A stretch of 64,000 bases of DNA, taken from the NCBI GenBank assembly GCA_958510825.1, contig OY294049.1:23264945-23328944 (forward strand), given 5' to 3'. The position numbers were made by a program, and so were the translations under genes. The stretch's first letter is position 1; the number at the start of each line of letters is the position of its first letter. Below the pieces are notes generated by a model. That model worked only from the letters and a program-made list of their open reading frames with translations. It was not told where the DNA came from and did no database searches. Source of the DNA: Brachypterus glaber. Its lineage: Eukaryota > Arthropoda > Insecta > Coleoptera > Kateretidae. Of the stretch, positions 34,741-46,912 are shown piece after piece.

Positions 34741-36594
34741 GTGGTGCCGCTAAAAGGTACCTTAACGAAAAAAATACGATTTTTTGTTTCAGATGCATTG
34801 TATATTTCTACGTTAATTAGTGAAAGAAAAACATCAATATCTCCAATAGTTTTTTTATTATGATTTTTTTTTGTAAAGGCTTACAAAAGAAAAATTATAA
34901 AAAAAGTCGCCTGTAATAAAAATTATTAAAATTATTAGATGAGCATAATAACATCTCTACTCAATATATCTTAACTTCAGAACACCTTTACTCAAAAAAT
35001 ATCTACACCATAATATCTCTACTCAAGAATATACAGGGTGATCCTTTAAAAACGATCCACCCCAATATCTCGCAAACTAAACACAATACAAAAATTCTAA
35101 ACAAGAGGTTAATTTGGGTCCTCAAGAGGGAAATTTAAGTATATGATTTGGGGGGCTGTAATTTTCACCACCTAACGACCCAGCTAACCCAACTTTAGAA
35201 TCTTGAATAGCAACCGCCATTTTGTGGTGCGAATTTAAAAGAGCCTAAAAAATTAATATTTTTGGTTGAAATAAAAATTAAGTTCCAACCCTTAAATTAA
35301 GTGGATGATTTTTAAAAGAATTGGTATAAAATATTCAGAAAAATATGTTTTTAATTTTGACCGAACATTCCTAATCTACGACACAGAAAACCCACAGATA
35401 CCGATTTTGGTTCAAATAAGCCATTAATGATAAAAATCATCCGCCATGTTGACGCCGCCATTTTGATTTTTTTTTAAATTTTGACAAAAAATCGTAATCT
35501 ACGACCCTAAAAACCCCCTAATACCGATTTTTGTTCGAATCAGCCAGAAATCACAAAAGTCGTCCGCCATATTGGCGCCGCCATTTTATTTTTTTAATTT
35601 TGACCAAAAATTCTTAATCTATTGGCAATTAATGACACAAATCATCCGCCATGTTGACGCCGCCATTTTGATTTTTTGTAATTATGACAAAAAATTCGTA
35701 ATCTACGACCCCGAAAACCCCCTGATACCGATTTTGGTTCGAATCGGCCAGAAATCACAAAAGTCGTCCGCCATATTGGCGCCGCCATTTAGTTTTTTGA
35801 ATTTTGACAAAAAATTCGTAATGTATGACCCCGAAAACCCCCTGATACCGATTTTGGTTCGAATCAGCCAGAAATTACAAAAGACGTCCGCCATATTGGC
35901 GCCGCCATTTTGATTTTTTATTTTGACTAAAAATTTGTAATCTACGACCCCGAAAACCCCCTGATACCGATTTTGGTTCGAATCGGCCAGAAATTACAAA
36001 AGTCGTCCGCCATATTGGCGCCGCCATTTTTATTTTTTAAATTTTAACAAAAAATTCGTAATCTACGACCCCGAAAACCCCCTGATACGGATTTTGGTTC
36101 AAATCGGCCAGAAATCACAAAAGTCGTCCGCCATATTGGCACCGCCATTTTGATTTTTTTAATTTTGACAAAAAATTCGTAATTTACGACCCCGAAAACC
36201 CCCTGATACCGATTTTGGTTCAAATCGTCCGCCATATTGGCGCCGCCATTTTGTTTTTTTTTTATTTTGACCAAAAATTTGCAATCTTTGATCCCGAAAA
36301 CGCCCCGATGCCGATTTTGGACCAAAATGACCCATAAATAACTAAATTAGGTTTAAAATTTTTATTATAAATGATAAAAAATATTGTGTGGACCACGGGA
36401 GAACGGTGTATTTCTGCAAAGAGTGATTACTATTTTCGTAATCAGGATGGTTGAATTAGTCTTAAAAAAAATAAACTGCAGCTATAAGTGATGTGTAGTA
36501 AACGAAATTACATCCTTAATTTGTCCCAACTTCAAACTCGTTTTTCCAAACGAAATCTACTTTTTATGCTTAAGGTACCTTTTCGCGGCACCAC
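34741..36594. mobile_element. TIR element carrying a ~120-bp tandem array
   Basis: The left end GTGGTGCCGCTAAAAGGTAC is mirrored on the right by GTACC-TTTTCGCGGCACCAC, both with CTTAA inward. The interior begins with the start of another MITE (TACAGGGTGATCCTTTAAAA, 35035) and then the array at 35340-36330. Confidence 0.7.
35340..36330. repeat. ~120-bp tandem array, 8 units
   Basis: CCGCCAT starts at 35441, 35564, 35646, 35768, 35888, 36007, 36128 and 36229, so six units are about 120 bp and two are shortened (82 and 101 bp). The consensus has ATATTGGCGCCGCCATTTTG, AAAAAATTCGTAATCTACGA and CCCCCTGATACCGATTTTGG. Frames of 63-113 residues on both strands arise from the repeat period. Confidence 0.9.
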
Positions 36595-36680
36595 ACACAT
36601 TTGATGAATATTATCAGGGTGGTAAGTTTCTTTTACACATGCCAATGCCGTGGCATGTCGGTGATTTTCTAGATTTGTTA

Positions 36681-37681
<1,001 letters not shown>

Positions 37682-37811
37682 TAATGTTTTTAATGCTTTT
37701 ATTTTTTAAGGTTTTAATGTTTTTAATGTTTTTTAAAAAGGGTTATTTCACTTAAACGAAATTTCAAGATTTAACCAACAATGTATGCACTAAAACACTA
37801 AAACGTATAAA

Positions 37812-40557
37812 TACAGGGTGATCAGTAACTGGCATGCCAAAATTTAAGAGGTGATTCTATATCCAAAAATATCAAAAAAGTTCCCATAAAGGTTTGTCCG
37901 GAAATAAGCCCTAAGGCCCTTTAAAATTGTACTAAAAATAAGGTTTTTAATTAATAACTCTGGCACCATTTAAGCTAAAGCGAGTTTTTGCATGTATACT
38001 ACTATTATTAATAAGAGCAATTAGTTTATGTTAATTTATTTTTTTGAATTTAACCAGAGGCGTGTCCAGACGGACAAAATATGTAAGTCTTAACACATTT
38101 TTGCCCCTAATTTTTTATGTGTATTTTTTTCAATTTTTTATAAAAAATATAGATTCCTTGAGTAAAAATACCTAAAAAATGTCATATAGTGTACCCAAAA
38201 TTTCAAATTGAAAAATTTGGAGGTCTCACTCCTTTAATTTTTTCATTGGGTTAAGAGTATCATCCCTGATTTTTTTCAGAATTGTTGAAAAAAATCTAAA
38301 GGTTGCCCACAGCCATTTTTTAAAAAGGTGTGTTTCTTTGCTTTTAATTTTTTTTAATGCCGAAGGCTTTTTTATTTAAATCTTTTTAACACGGCACGGT
38401 ACAAAGGGATAGCAAATGGATAACCTAAAAAAAATTAGAAAGTTTTCTTTCAAAATGGCTGTGCCCTTTTAAGTTTGAAAATCCACTACATTGCTTCATT
38501 TTAGGTGTAATGATGGGCACAATTTTTTTGATTGTTTTAAAACATTGTGCGTGTAGCCCAATATGTCCCCACATAAAAACCATAAAACTTTTTTTATTGG
38601 ATATACCCCCAGAAAAAAACTAATATATTATATCCCAGAATGTTTCCAAAATCTTTTAGGGGTAATAAGATCTCGTCAAAATATTGCCACAAGTTCATAT
38701 AAAATTTTTGACTACTCTGAGATATTTGCCCCCAAAGATAAGATAAAAAAACACTTTTTTTCGGATAACTTTTTTACTTTTTAATATTTTTTACAACTTT
38801 TTTAAAGTTGTTTAGGAAAATTAATTTGCATCGAATGATTTTAACAGAAGGTTCGAAAATTATCAGAAAAGTCAGGGGCGGACTTCCGTTGTAAACCCCT
38901 AAGTTTTTTGGGGTTACAAATTTTAGACTTTTAATTACTTTTTTTTGCATTTTGTGAGAAATTTTGATCAAAAAAGTACTCTACGCAGAATTCGATATAA
39001 TGAAGCGTTTTTGAGAAATATGACAAAGAGTTACTATATAAACATGTCATAAAATGCGTCGTAAGGGAGCTACGCCCCTATTAAAGTGGCTAAAAAAGTC
39101 GGTTTTTGTTTAATAACTTGGGAACCCTTTAAGATATAGTAACGAGGTTTTGCAAGTGAACTAATCTTGATAAGGTCCACCTTTTTATGGTATTTTCATG
39201 TACTTATTTTAACCAGGAGTGTGCGAAATGGGGGGGTCTTATCACTTTTTTGCCCCAAACTTTTCTCTGTGTGTGACTTTTTGTGATTTTATTTTTGGAA
39301 TATGATTTCTTAGGTCAAAATACATAAAAAGGTACTTTTGTTGTAATACTGTAGAATTAACCGTTTTCGAGAAAAAATTAAATACTAGTGTTGAAAATCA
39401 AAATTTCAATGATCTAGGTTTATTCTATATCAAAAACCAAAAAAAACAATTTTCTATACATGTAGGTCTAAAAATGGGTTTTAAAGCTACTATGGTGCAT
39501 TTTTAGGACACCATAGTTCCCTTAGGATTAATTTTTGGAAGTACCTGTATAGGTTTTTTTTTCAGTTTTTGATAAACATTCACTCTGCGCCATCGCCCTC
39601 GAACCGTGAAATTTCACCTTTAAATCAACTTTTTTCGGAAACTGTTAATCCTACAGTATTAGAACAAGAGTACCTTTTTTATGTATTTTGACCTGGGAAA
39701 TTGTATTCCAAAAATAAAATTACAAAAAAGTTACTAAGAGAAAAGTTTGGGACAAAAAACTGATAAGACGCCCCCATTTCGCACACCCCTGGTTAAAATA
39801 AGTACATGAAAATAACAAATGAAGATGATCCTTATTAAGATTACTAATCATTAGTTTACGTACAAAACATCGTTGCTATATCTGAAAGTGTTCCTCAGTT
39901 ATTAAATAAAAAACCACTTTCAAAGGGGCCTAGCTCCCTTACGACGCATTTTTTGACATATGATTGTAGGAACTTCTTTTCATATTTTCCTTTGTAGAAA
40001 CACCCCTTAAAATTAATAACCTTATTTCTGAATAACCCTGTATACGTCCAATATAAAAATTACTACAAATTTTATGTTTGTATATATCAGAAGTTGTCTA
40101 GAAAAAAAAAAAACTTAAAAAAATAAATTAAATTGCCTAAAAACCGAATTTATCTTTTAAAAACGCTAATTGAATTTTAAATTTTGGTGGGTGTTACACT
40201 GTAACACTATAGGCGCAACCCTTTTCAAAAAAAAGCAACTAAGAGGAAGTAACATTTTGTGCCACCCACAATGTTACTTTTTAAAAGGCTTTTACTCCTC
40301 TAATATTAAATTTAGGTGTTTCGATGAAGAATACTTTTTTGCTTAGTTTTAAATCAATAAAATTAAAATTTTGTTGGTGCTTTTTTTGTTCCCCATTCAG
40401 CATGTCCATCTTCAAAGGGTCGTAGCTCCCTTAGGGCTCATTTTCGGACCAACCTTTATAAGATATTATTATTATATATTATATAAACTACTTTTCATAC
40501 TTTTGGATGTAAAATCACCTCTTAAATTTTAGCATGCCACTTACTGATCACCCTGTA
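37812..40557. mobile_element. TIR element (TACAGGGTGATC family) with nested insertions
   Basis: The left end TACAGGGTGATCAGTAACTG, then GCATGCCAAAATTTAAGAGG, is mirrored at 40557. An uninterrupted 735-bp relative lies at 48732-49466. Here the middle is filled by two other repeats: the TTCAAATTGAAAA repeat (38200-38985, also at 55258-56170) and a CACGGTG-related copy (about 38990-40045). Confidence 0.75.
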
Positions 40558-40739
40558 TACTGTAATAACAATTATTATATCCATATTAAATTTTATTTTA
40601 TAAATAAATAAAATTATACGCAGTCGTTTTTTAAGGTTATTTAATTTATGATGCCAAAGCCCGTGTTGGCCCATTGGTAATTTAAAATTGATGTAGGTGA
40701 AAAAATAAAACAAAATTAAAATAATTAAATAAAAAATTG
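39413..40739 (+). repeat. Segmental duplication, copy 1 (pair of 49796-51160)
   Basis: About 1.33 kb matches 49796-51160 almost base for base, from TCTAGGTTTATTCTATATCA to AATTAAATAAAAAATTG. It differs by a deletion of about 40 bp near 39595 and scattered small changes. Its left and right flanks are unrelated to those of the other copy. Confidence 0.9.
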
Positions 40740-41298
40740 TCGGTTTTAATAAAACCAAATTATCTAAAGTCAAACAAAATAAATCAATTCTTTTTTGCTC
40801 ACATTCTAAGTCTGTCAGATTGTCTAAAATATAATTTATCAATATTACGAATAGGTTTGATGAAAATTGATCGAATTCGTTAAACTGAAAAACAAAAAGT
40901 CACTGATATGTCCCATTAAAAAAATGTAAATCACATGTGACCCGTGGATTTTCTAGGCGGGAAGCCTCAGATAACAAAAACATGTCGTTGTCCGTGAAGT
41001 TAGAATTTTCCACTTTACCCCCGACAGGGTTCGCTATTTGCCATTTGATGTGCCAATACCCTGTTATTGTCACGTTTTAAAATGCGCCCGTTCTCACTAA
41101 ATGTGTACTAATGACAGAAAAGAACCATATAAGACTTTCAAACTTCAAATGTTACGTTTTATTCCAATCAATTAAAAACTTTTTTTTTAATTTAAATTAT
41201 TATAATTATATTATAATTATATTATTATATAATTATATCATATTCATGTATTAAGTTAGTTAGCATTCCCAATAGCAGTTGGATGCAGATTTCACCAT
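40740..41298. other. Unannotated stretch
   Basis: No gene is seen. A short AT palindrome, TATAATTATATTATAATTAT, lies near 41201-41225. Confidence 0.4.
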
Positions 41299-41440
41299 TA
41301 GGGTCACTCGATCGGGTTGGACTTTTTCTAGTTGGTGTTTTAATGGTTTGGGTTTTTTATTATTTAGACAAAAGCTTTCAAAAACCCAACGACTAACCAC
41401 CAAAACACTAGACAAAGTAACAACCGATCGAGTGACCCTA
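41299..41440. mobile_element. Hairpin MITE, 142 bp
   Basis: It starts TAGGGTCACTCGATCGG and ends CCGATCGAGTGACCCTA. Inverted arms also share TCTAGT and TTTGGTGGTTAG-like blocks. The TA ends suggest a TA target. Frames of 62 and 77 residues are its two strands. Confidence 0.85.
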
Positions 41441-41551
41441 CTAACCATATTTTTATTGCATTTCCCTAAACATCCTATAAAAAAAATCGTTTTGAAACAA
41501 ATTGAAAATTAAATAATTGCTTTTCCATTTTTTTTTAATGTTTTCTATATT

Positions 41552-42055
41552 CACACGACAGGAAACTAATACGTTACAATTTGTTTTAATATTGTTGCAT
41601 ATTTATTTTAAAATTAATTAAAACGTTTCAATTCGCATTGTGTCTGAACTGAATTAGTTTTAATTTGCATATGAAAAATATTTTTTTCTAGTCGGATCTA
41701 TTTGCAAATATACATATGCACACGACAAAAAAATAATACGTTACAATTGGTTTTAATAAGTCAATTTGTCTGTTTGCAATTGCATATTTATTTTAAAATT
41801 AATTAAAACGTTTCAATTCGCATGGTGTCTGAATTGAATTAGTTTTAATTTGAAAAATATTATTTTCTAGTCAGATCTATTTGCAAATATACATATTTTA
41901 ATGGGTTTGTATTTGCAAATTTGGAACATAATTTTCTATTAGTATTTATTTGCAAATGTGTAATGAATTTTAATACCTTTGTATTTTGCACATGCGGAAT
42001 ATCATTTTCTACTAGAATCTATTTGCTAATGCGTAAAATATTTTAATAGGTTTGA
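41552..42055. repeat. ~167-bp direct repeats with TTTGCAAAT words
   Basis: CACACGACA-GAAACTAATACG at 41552 recurs at 41719. Both are followed by AAAATTAATTAAAACGTTTC and TCTATTTGCAAATATACATA. The 3' part continues as shorter units with TATTTGCAAAT and ATTTTCTA. Confidence 0.8.
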
Positions 42056-42832
42056 ATTACTTTTATATTTTCAATATATAAAAGTACACATTTTTTTTAA
42101 GTACTAATTGTACGTCTAACCACACGTCAGTGGTACTATGTGCTTGAGACACACAAGTTTTCAACTTGCTACCATTCAAAGTCTCCAGACTAGGAGAGGT
42201 ATGAGTAGTTGTCTACATCTAGCAATAGATGGCGCACAAGTCTACATCAATCTAATGACTATATTCCTTTTGTGAATAAAGTCTAAAAACGTTTTCTTAA
42301 TCAGCGTGCAGAGTTGACTCTTGGTACTGAAGAGGGCCAGCAGCCCGAAACTGTAAGTCTATATCACTCTGTACGATGATTAGAAAATAAATTGATAATA
42401 ATAAATTATACATTTTTTTTATTAGCATCTATAAGCTCTAAACTTGTTTCCGTATGCGTGCGACTAATTGCAGCTCTCTATGCAGGAGTTTGTTTTGGTT
42501 TTTTCTTGTTTGGTCCTTTTTTTTAATGAGGGGGCCTGGTTTAAGTTAACTTTGGTTTGGCGTCTGTTTGGTGTTTTTTTTTTGTAAAAAAATGTTTTTT
42601 ATTTAAAATAACATATTGAAAAACGGTCAGCGCTTGCGCAGTTTATCAAAATGCTGCGTAAAGAGCTGCACATATGCGCTCCTATGCGTGCGACGAAATA
42701 AGACAAGCGCCTAAATTCAGCTCTGTGCAGGAGTTTGTTTCAATTTATATGCGAATTAGTATTTTCTAATCGCATCGAATTTGATTTTTGCTTTCCCATT
42801 TCGAAAAATTTTAAAATTTTGCAAAAGCCTTA
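42056..42832. other. Retroelement-like debris and short repeats
   Basis: It contains the hammerhead-like core and two related blocks with GCGTGCGAC and TGCAGGAGTTTGTTT (near 42455-42500 and 42685-42740). No open gene is visible. Confidence 0.4.
42315..42360 (+). ncRNA. Hammerhead-ribozyme-like core, imperfect
   Basis: CTGAAGA (42327-42333) is followed by a GGGC/GCCC stem with a CAGCA loop (42334-42346) and then GAAAC (42347-42351), the conserved hammerhead layout. Stem III could be a minimal AC-GT pair. Stem I is not clean next to the core: a distal GACT/AGTC pairing needs an internal loop. It may be a decayed retroelement terminal motif. Confidence 0.4.
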
Positions 42833-43406
42833 CACGGTTCGATTTTTTAGGTCGATAACAAAAAAAATGGTTGAACGCGAAACTAGTCTTAAACTATTCC
42901 TTGTAAGTCTAGCTTTCATTTAATACCAGATTTAAAATAATCTATCGACGAAAAAAAATTTTTTTCAACATTTTATTTTTTTCAGTGTAGTGTTTGAACC
43001 AAGTTTATTAAACTTTTTAGATATTTTTACTGTTTTTTAACTAATTTTGGGTCTCTGATTTTAAAAATAATATCAGTTTTGCTGTAAAAGTTTTTGTTCA
43101 AGAAATATAAGCTATGGCAAACTATGATAATATGTATATTTTGCTTATTATACATTGTATAAATTTTTTGAAATCAGTGAACCAAATTAGTTAAAAACAG
43201 TTAAAATATCCAAATTTTATAACAAAAGTTTAATATTATTGGCTAATTTAATAAATTTGATCCAAAAAAATACACTGAAAAATTAAAAGTTGAATAAATA
43301 TTTTTTTCGTCGATGGATTATTTTAAATTTAGTCTGAAATAAAATCCAGACATATAAGGAATTTAAAGTAGAACGATTTTGTATTTCAGCATATATATTT
43401 AAAATT

Positions 43407-43444
43407 GGCCTAGCGCTTTCGATCAAAAGATCATCATCAGGGCT
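43407..43444 (-). ncRNA. Hammerhead ribozyme motif, 5' inverted copy
   Basis: This is the minus-strand copy of the motif at 45049-45084 (CTGATGA core, GATC-TTTT-GATC stem II, GAAA), identical in sequence. Confidence 0.75.
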
Positions 43445-43507
43445 TAGCTCTGAAAAGTAAGACAAGAATTAGAGGGGTTATAAAGTAAGGTTAAAAACAC
43501 CCTAGAA

Positions 43508-44777
43508 TTGATAGATAATCTCTCTAACCTAAACCTTCCAACCCTTGAAAATCACCTTATATTATCCTTTGACGTTACCAACCTATACACCTCTGTTCCT
43601 AGACAAGAAACCATCCCTCTTATAGGTAATATCCTTGAAAACAAGACCTCTGATCACGTGAAAATGGACATTTTAGCACTCTTAAAATTATGCCTTGATC
43701 AGGACTCCTTTGTTTTTAATGATAAAATTTACATACAACCCGATGGTCTAGCAATGGGTAACCCACTCTCAGGCTACCTTTCGGATATCTTTTTAGACAA
43801 TTTAGAAAAAAAAAATCCTTAATCAATTTAAAAATATAATTTTATGGCGAAGGTACGTGGACGATATTTTCGTCTTATTAAACGGTACAATCGATGACGC
43901 TAATAACATTCTTAACCATATTAACAACATTCACCCAAATATAAAATTCACTATAGAACTAGAAAAAGACAAAAATCTTAACTTCTTAGACATTAATATA
44001 AAACGCAATTTAAATAATTTTGATTTTAATATATATAGGAAACCCACACAAACCAACCACATAATCCCCCCAGACTCCTGCCACGCCTACAACCATAAAC
44101 TAGCTGCCCTTAATTGCTATGTCAACCGTGCGCTAAAAATTCCTATGTCCACCGAAAACAGAAATATAGAAATCAACACAATTAAACATATTGCTACAAC
44201 AAATAATTTTCCTCCTTACATAATAGATAAAATAATAAATAAGATGAAATTTAAAAATTTAATTAAAAAAGCCTACCCATGCCCCCAAAATAATACTATA
44301 AAAAAATATGTTTCTTTGCCATACCTCGGCTCTTTTTCGTACAAAATTTCCAACATTTTTAAAGGTTGCAACAAAAAAATTGCTTTTAAAACCTCAAACA
44401 CCTTAAGTCACAATCTAGTCAACACAAAAAATCCCACACCCTTAATTAAAAAATCTGGTATATATAAATTATCTTGCCATATCTGCGGAAAATTTTATTT
44501 GGGGAAAACCTCTAGATGTCTGGAAATTCGCTGTAAAGAACACTTAACTGGAAAATCTGTCTTTGGCCATCATCTTAGATACAATAATCATACTTTTTAT
44601 ATTACTAATGATAGTGAAATTGTTCATTTTCTAACATGTCATAAATATGACCTTAAAATGTCTTTATTAGAAGACTTAGAAATATATCTAGCTATTAAAA
44701 ATAATAAAGAGTTATGTCTAAATAATCAAACCGAATTAAACCAAAAATTTAAACCTATTTTCAAAAATATAATTTAA
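43508..44777 (+). pseudogene. Penelope reverse transcriptase / GIY-YIG protein, truncated and frameshifted
   Basis: The first frame (to about 43822) carries reverse transcriptase motif A (LSFDVTNLYTSVP) and motif B (PDGLAMGNPLSGYLSDIF). A one-base shift in an A-run near 43806-43815 moves the reading to the second frame, which carries motif C as WRRYVDDIF (about 43844-43870). The C-terminal part contains a GIY-YIG endonuclease signature: SGIYKLSCHICGKFYLGKTS with an Arg and Glu downstream (CLEIRCKEHL). About 420 residues remain of a typical 750-900. The N-terminal part upstream of motif A is missing. The protein would copy RNA and nick the target. This copy cannot encode it intact. Confidence 0.92.
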
Positions 44778-45048
44778 AAATTTCAAACTTTGCCGCAATT
44801 TTCTGGTGTTTTAATTTGTAATGTTTTAGTTCCATAAATTTTAATTGTCATGTCAAAACTTTTTATTTATTTATCTGTTATTTTAATATGTACTACCGTT
44901 TAACTGTTATGGCCCCATATTTTTAAATTACCTCTCGTTTTATTGTAATAAGCTCTGACGAGTAAGTACCCCTTCTTAATTTTATTTATTCATAAACTTA
45001 ACCTTACTTTATAACCCCTCTAATTCTTGTCTTACTTTTCAGAGCTAA

Positions 45049-45084
45049 GCCCTGATGATGATCTTTTGATCGAAAGCGCTAGGC
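45049..45084 (+). ncRNA. Hammerhead ribozyme motif, 3' terminal copy
   Basis: CTGATGA (45052-45058) is followed by GATC-TTTT-GATC (stem II and loop, 45060-45071), GAAA (45072-45075) and a self-complementary AGCGCT (minimal stem III, 45075-45080). GGC (45082-45084) pairs with GCC (45049-45051) as stem I. One unpaired T precedes stem II. Penelope-like elements are known to carry hammerheads with very short stem III that may act as dimers. Confidence 0.75.
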
Positions 45085-45261
45085 CAATTTTAAATATATA
45101 TGCTGAAATACAAAATCGTTCTACTTTAAAATTTTTTTTTTAAAACAGCATACAAGTCAAAAACAATAATTATATAAGGAATTGTTTAAGCCTAGTTTCG
45201 CGTTGGGCTATTTTTTTTTGTTATCGACAAAAAAAATCGAACCGTGCTTAACTATGAAAGC

Positions 45262-45465
45262 GCGAAAGGATCGTACAATCCTTAACAATTCCTTCTTTCA
45301 CAATCATCTGCAATTCTCCAGAATCCTTCACAATCATCTACAATCTTCTACAATCATCTGAAATCTTCCTACAATCGTTAAAAATCTTCATTAAAATTTT
45401 GTACAATCTTTTTGACAATCTTTGACAATCTTCCACAATCCTTTGATTCTGACAATCCTTGTACA
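45262..45465 (+). repeat. Degenerate ACAATCWTC short tandem repeat
   Basis: About 15 variants of ACAATCTTC, ACAATCATCT and ACAATCCTT follow each other with irregular spacing. Confidence 0.7.
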
Positions 45466-46030
45466 CGTTTTTTTTCAATAAATAAACCCCTCGCAACAGA
45501 TCTTAGATTCTTTTGATATTTATTTATTGCACTCGTACATCAAAATTTATCACAAATCTGAAATATTTATTTTATCCGACATCCAGTTCTATCTCTAATG
45601 GCCAAAGAATTTGGCCCCTATAAAAAAGTCCACTGTTCACAGTGCGACCCTGCAATTTTATAGTTTTAAGAGATGTGCACCAAAAGTTTTTTTTAGATTA
45701 ATAAAATAGGTTTATTGGTTATTAAAAATCACTATGTTTAAAAATCGCAACAGATCCTTTTGATAATTTAAAGCCTATTTTAATATTTTTTTTATTTTCA
45801 TTTTTTTTTAAACTCTTTTAAACGTATTATCTTGCCTAATAAACTTATTTAAAAAAAATTACGCTAGTGAGCCCTTCAGTGAACCTTAAAAAAAGTTTAA
45901 ACAATTATAAATCCTATTAAATACCATTTATTGCGCGTTAATACCTGAATTAAATTACAAATTAGTATTGTATTTTTCTTAAACATCTAAAAACTAAAAA
46001 CTTTTAAAAAACGTTACCTTAAAAACTAAA

Positions 46031-46435
46031 TTAAATCCTATTAGATGAAAATTCAATAACTGCCTTTAAAAGTTGCTGACCATGCTTTAGGAGCTTTCTA
46101 CAAGCATTACCATCGAAAATTTCTCCTTGATAATTCTTGGCAATTATATTTAAATTCTTGGGCCATTTAAGAGCGTTCTCTCTTCCCAGCAATGGGACCA
46201 GGCCTTTCCAAAAGAGGTGATTCACAAATCCTTGCATCAAATGTAATTCAGGTATGATGCACTTCTGAAAAACTCGCACATTTTCGTTCTCTTCAAACAA
46301 AGGTTTATTGACAACACTAAAAGACTCTTTGGCTCTTTTAATGTTCTTATCTAATGATAAACTAAATTTATTAAAATTAATTTCCAAATCACCATAGGTT
46401 CTTAGCTCCTTGGCAGCAGATTTATACGCTCTCAT
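46031..46435 (-). pseudogene. Transposon protein fragment, internally deleted copy
   Basis: A 134-residue minus-strand frame has KPLFEENENVRVFQKCIIPE, LMQGFVNHLFWKGLVPLL and FDGNACRKLLKH, followed directly by GQQLLKAVIEFSSNRI and a stop. Relative to the plus-strand copy (46484-46912), 117 codons are missing between KLLKH and GQQLL. The deletion is in frame and its ends share ATG. I take it to be a transposon-encoded protein of a family I cannot name. Confidence 0.6.
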
Positions 46436-46483
46436 TTCTTGCAGAGAAAAATGACAATAGGGGCAAGGATAGGTTGACGTTGC

Positions 46484-46912
46484 AATGCTTGTAGAAAGCT
46501 CCTAAAGCATGCCAATGAATTAAAATCAAAAGAAGTACTGAGAAATGTGAATAAAGTTCTGGTTATGCCATTTGTTGCGTCATTCAATGTGATGAACAAA
46601 ATCGTCGATAAATGTTTCGGTACAAAGAAAACTGAAGTACAACTCGAATCAGATCTCAAACATCTGGAAGCAGTTTTAAATGATTCCGGGGTATCAAAAA
46701 CTCCTAAACTTCATTGCACATTGCATCACCATAAAGACAGTGTTTCCTATTTAGAGAGTGGCTTAGGAATTTGGTCAGAACAGGCTGGGGAGTCTATTCA
46801 CAGAGAATTCCTTACTGTCTGGAATAAACACAAAATGAATAATGTTAACGACCCACGCTATGGTCAGCAACTTTTAAAGGCAGTTATTGAATTTTCATCT
46901 AATAGGATTTAA
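46484..46912 (+). pseudogene. Transposon protein fragment, C-terminal part
   Basis: The plus-strand frame starts within NACRKLLKHANELKSKE and continues through KIVDKCFGTKKTE, PKLHCTLHHHKDSV and GLGIWSEQAGESIHREF to NRI and a stop. It overlaps the minus copy by nine residues at its start and sixteen at its end, so the two together outline one longer protein. The EQAGESIHREF block followed by YGQQLLKAV recalls C-terminal regions of transposon-encoded insect proteins. The superfamily is not resolved. Confidence 0.6.

Larger units (their letters stand above)
43364..45171 (+). mobile_element. Penelope-like retroelement, 5'-truncated
   Basis: The element has an inverted terminal fragment (43364-43494, minus orientation), a reverse transcriptase and GIY-YIG region (43508-44777), and a 3' terminal region (44998-45171). 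The 131-bp terminal repeats are essentially identical and opposite in orientation, each with a hammerhead core. It is flanked by a 12-bp target duplication, ATATAAGGAATT (43352-43363 and 45172-45183). Inverted partial terminal repeats and 5' truncation are typical of Penelope-like elements. Confidence 0.9.
42833..45246. mobile_element. Long palindromic element split by a Penelope-like insertion
   Basis: The left arm (42833 to about 43100) reads CACGGTTCGATTTTTTAGG, GCGAAACTAGTCTTAAAC and AAATAATCTATCGACGAAAA. The right arm is the inverse in two pieces: 43150-43363 (TTTCGTCGATGGATTATTTT) and 45184-45246 (GTTTAAGCCTAGTTTCGCG, then AAAAAATCGAACCGTG). Putting the two right pieces together restores a continuous inverse of the left arm, so the retroelement at 43364-45171 landed in an existing palindrome. 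Confidence 0.85.

Noticed and set aside
35572..35913. 113-residue frame across the 120-bp array
   Set aside because: The frame follows the repeat period and recurs in several copies on both strands.
40522..40842. 106-residue minus-strand frame, partly repeated at 50943-51134
   Set aside because: The similarity is explained by the 1.3-kb DNA duplication, not by protein conservation.
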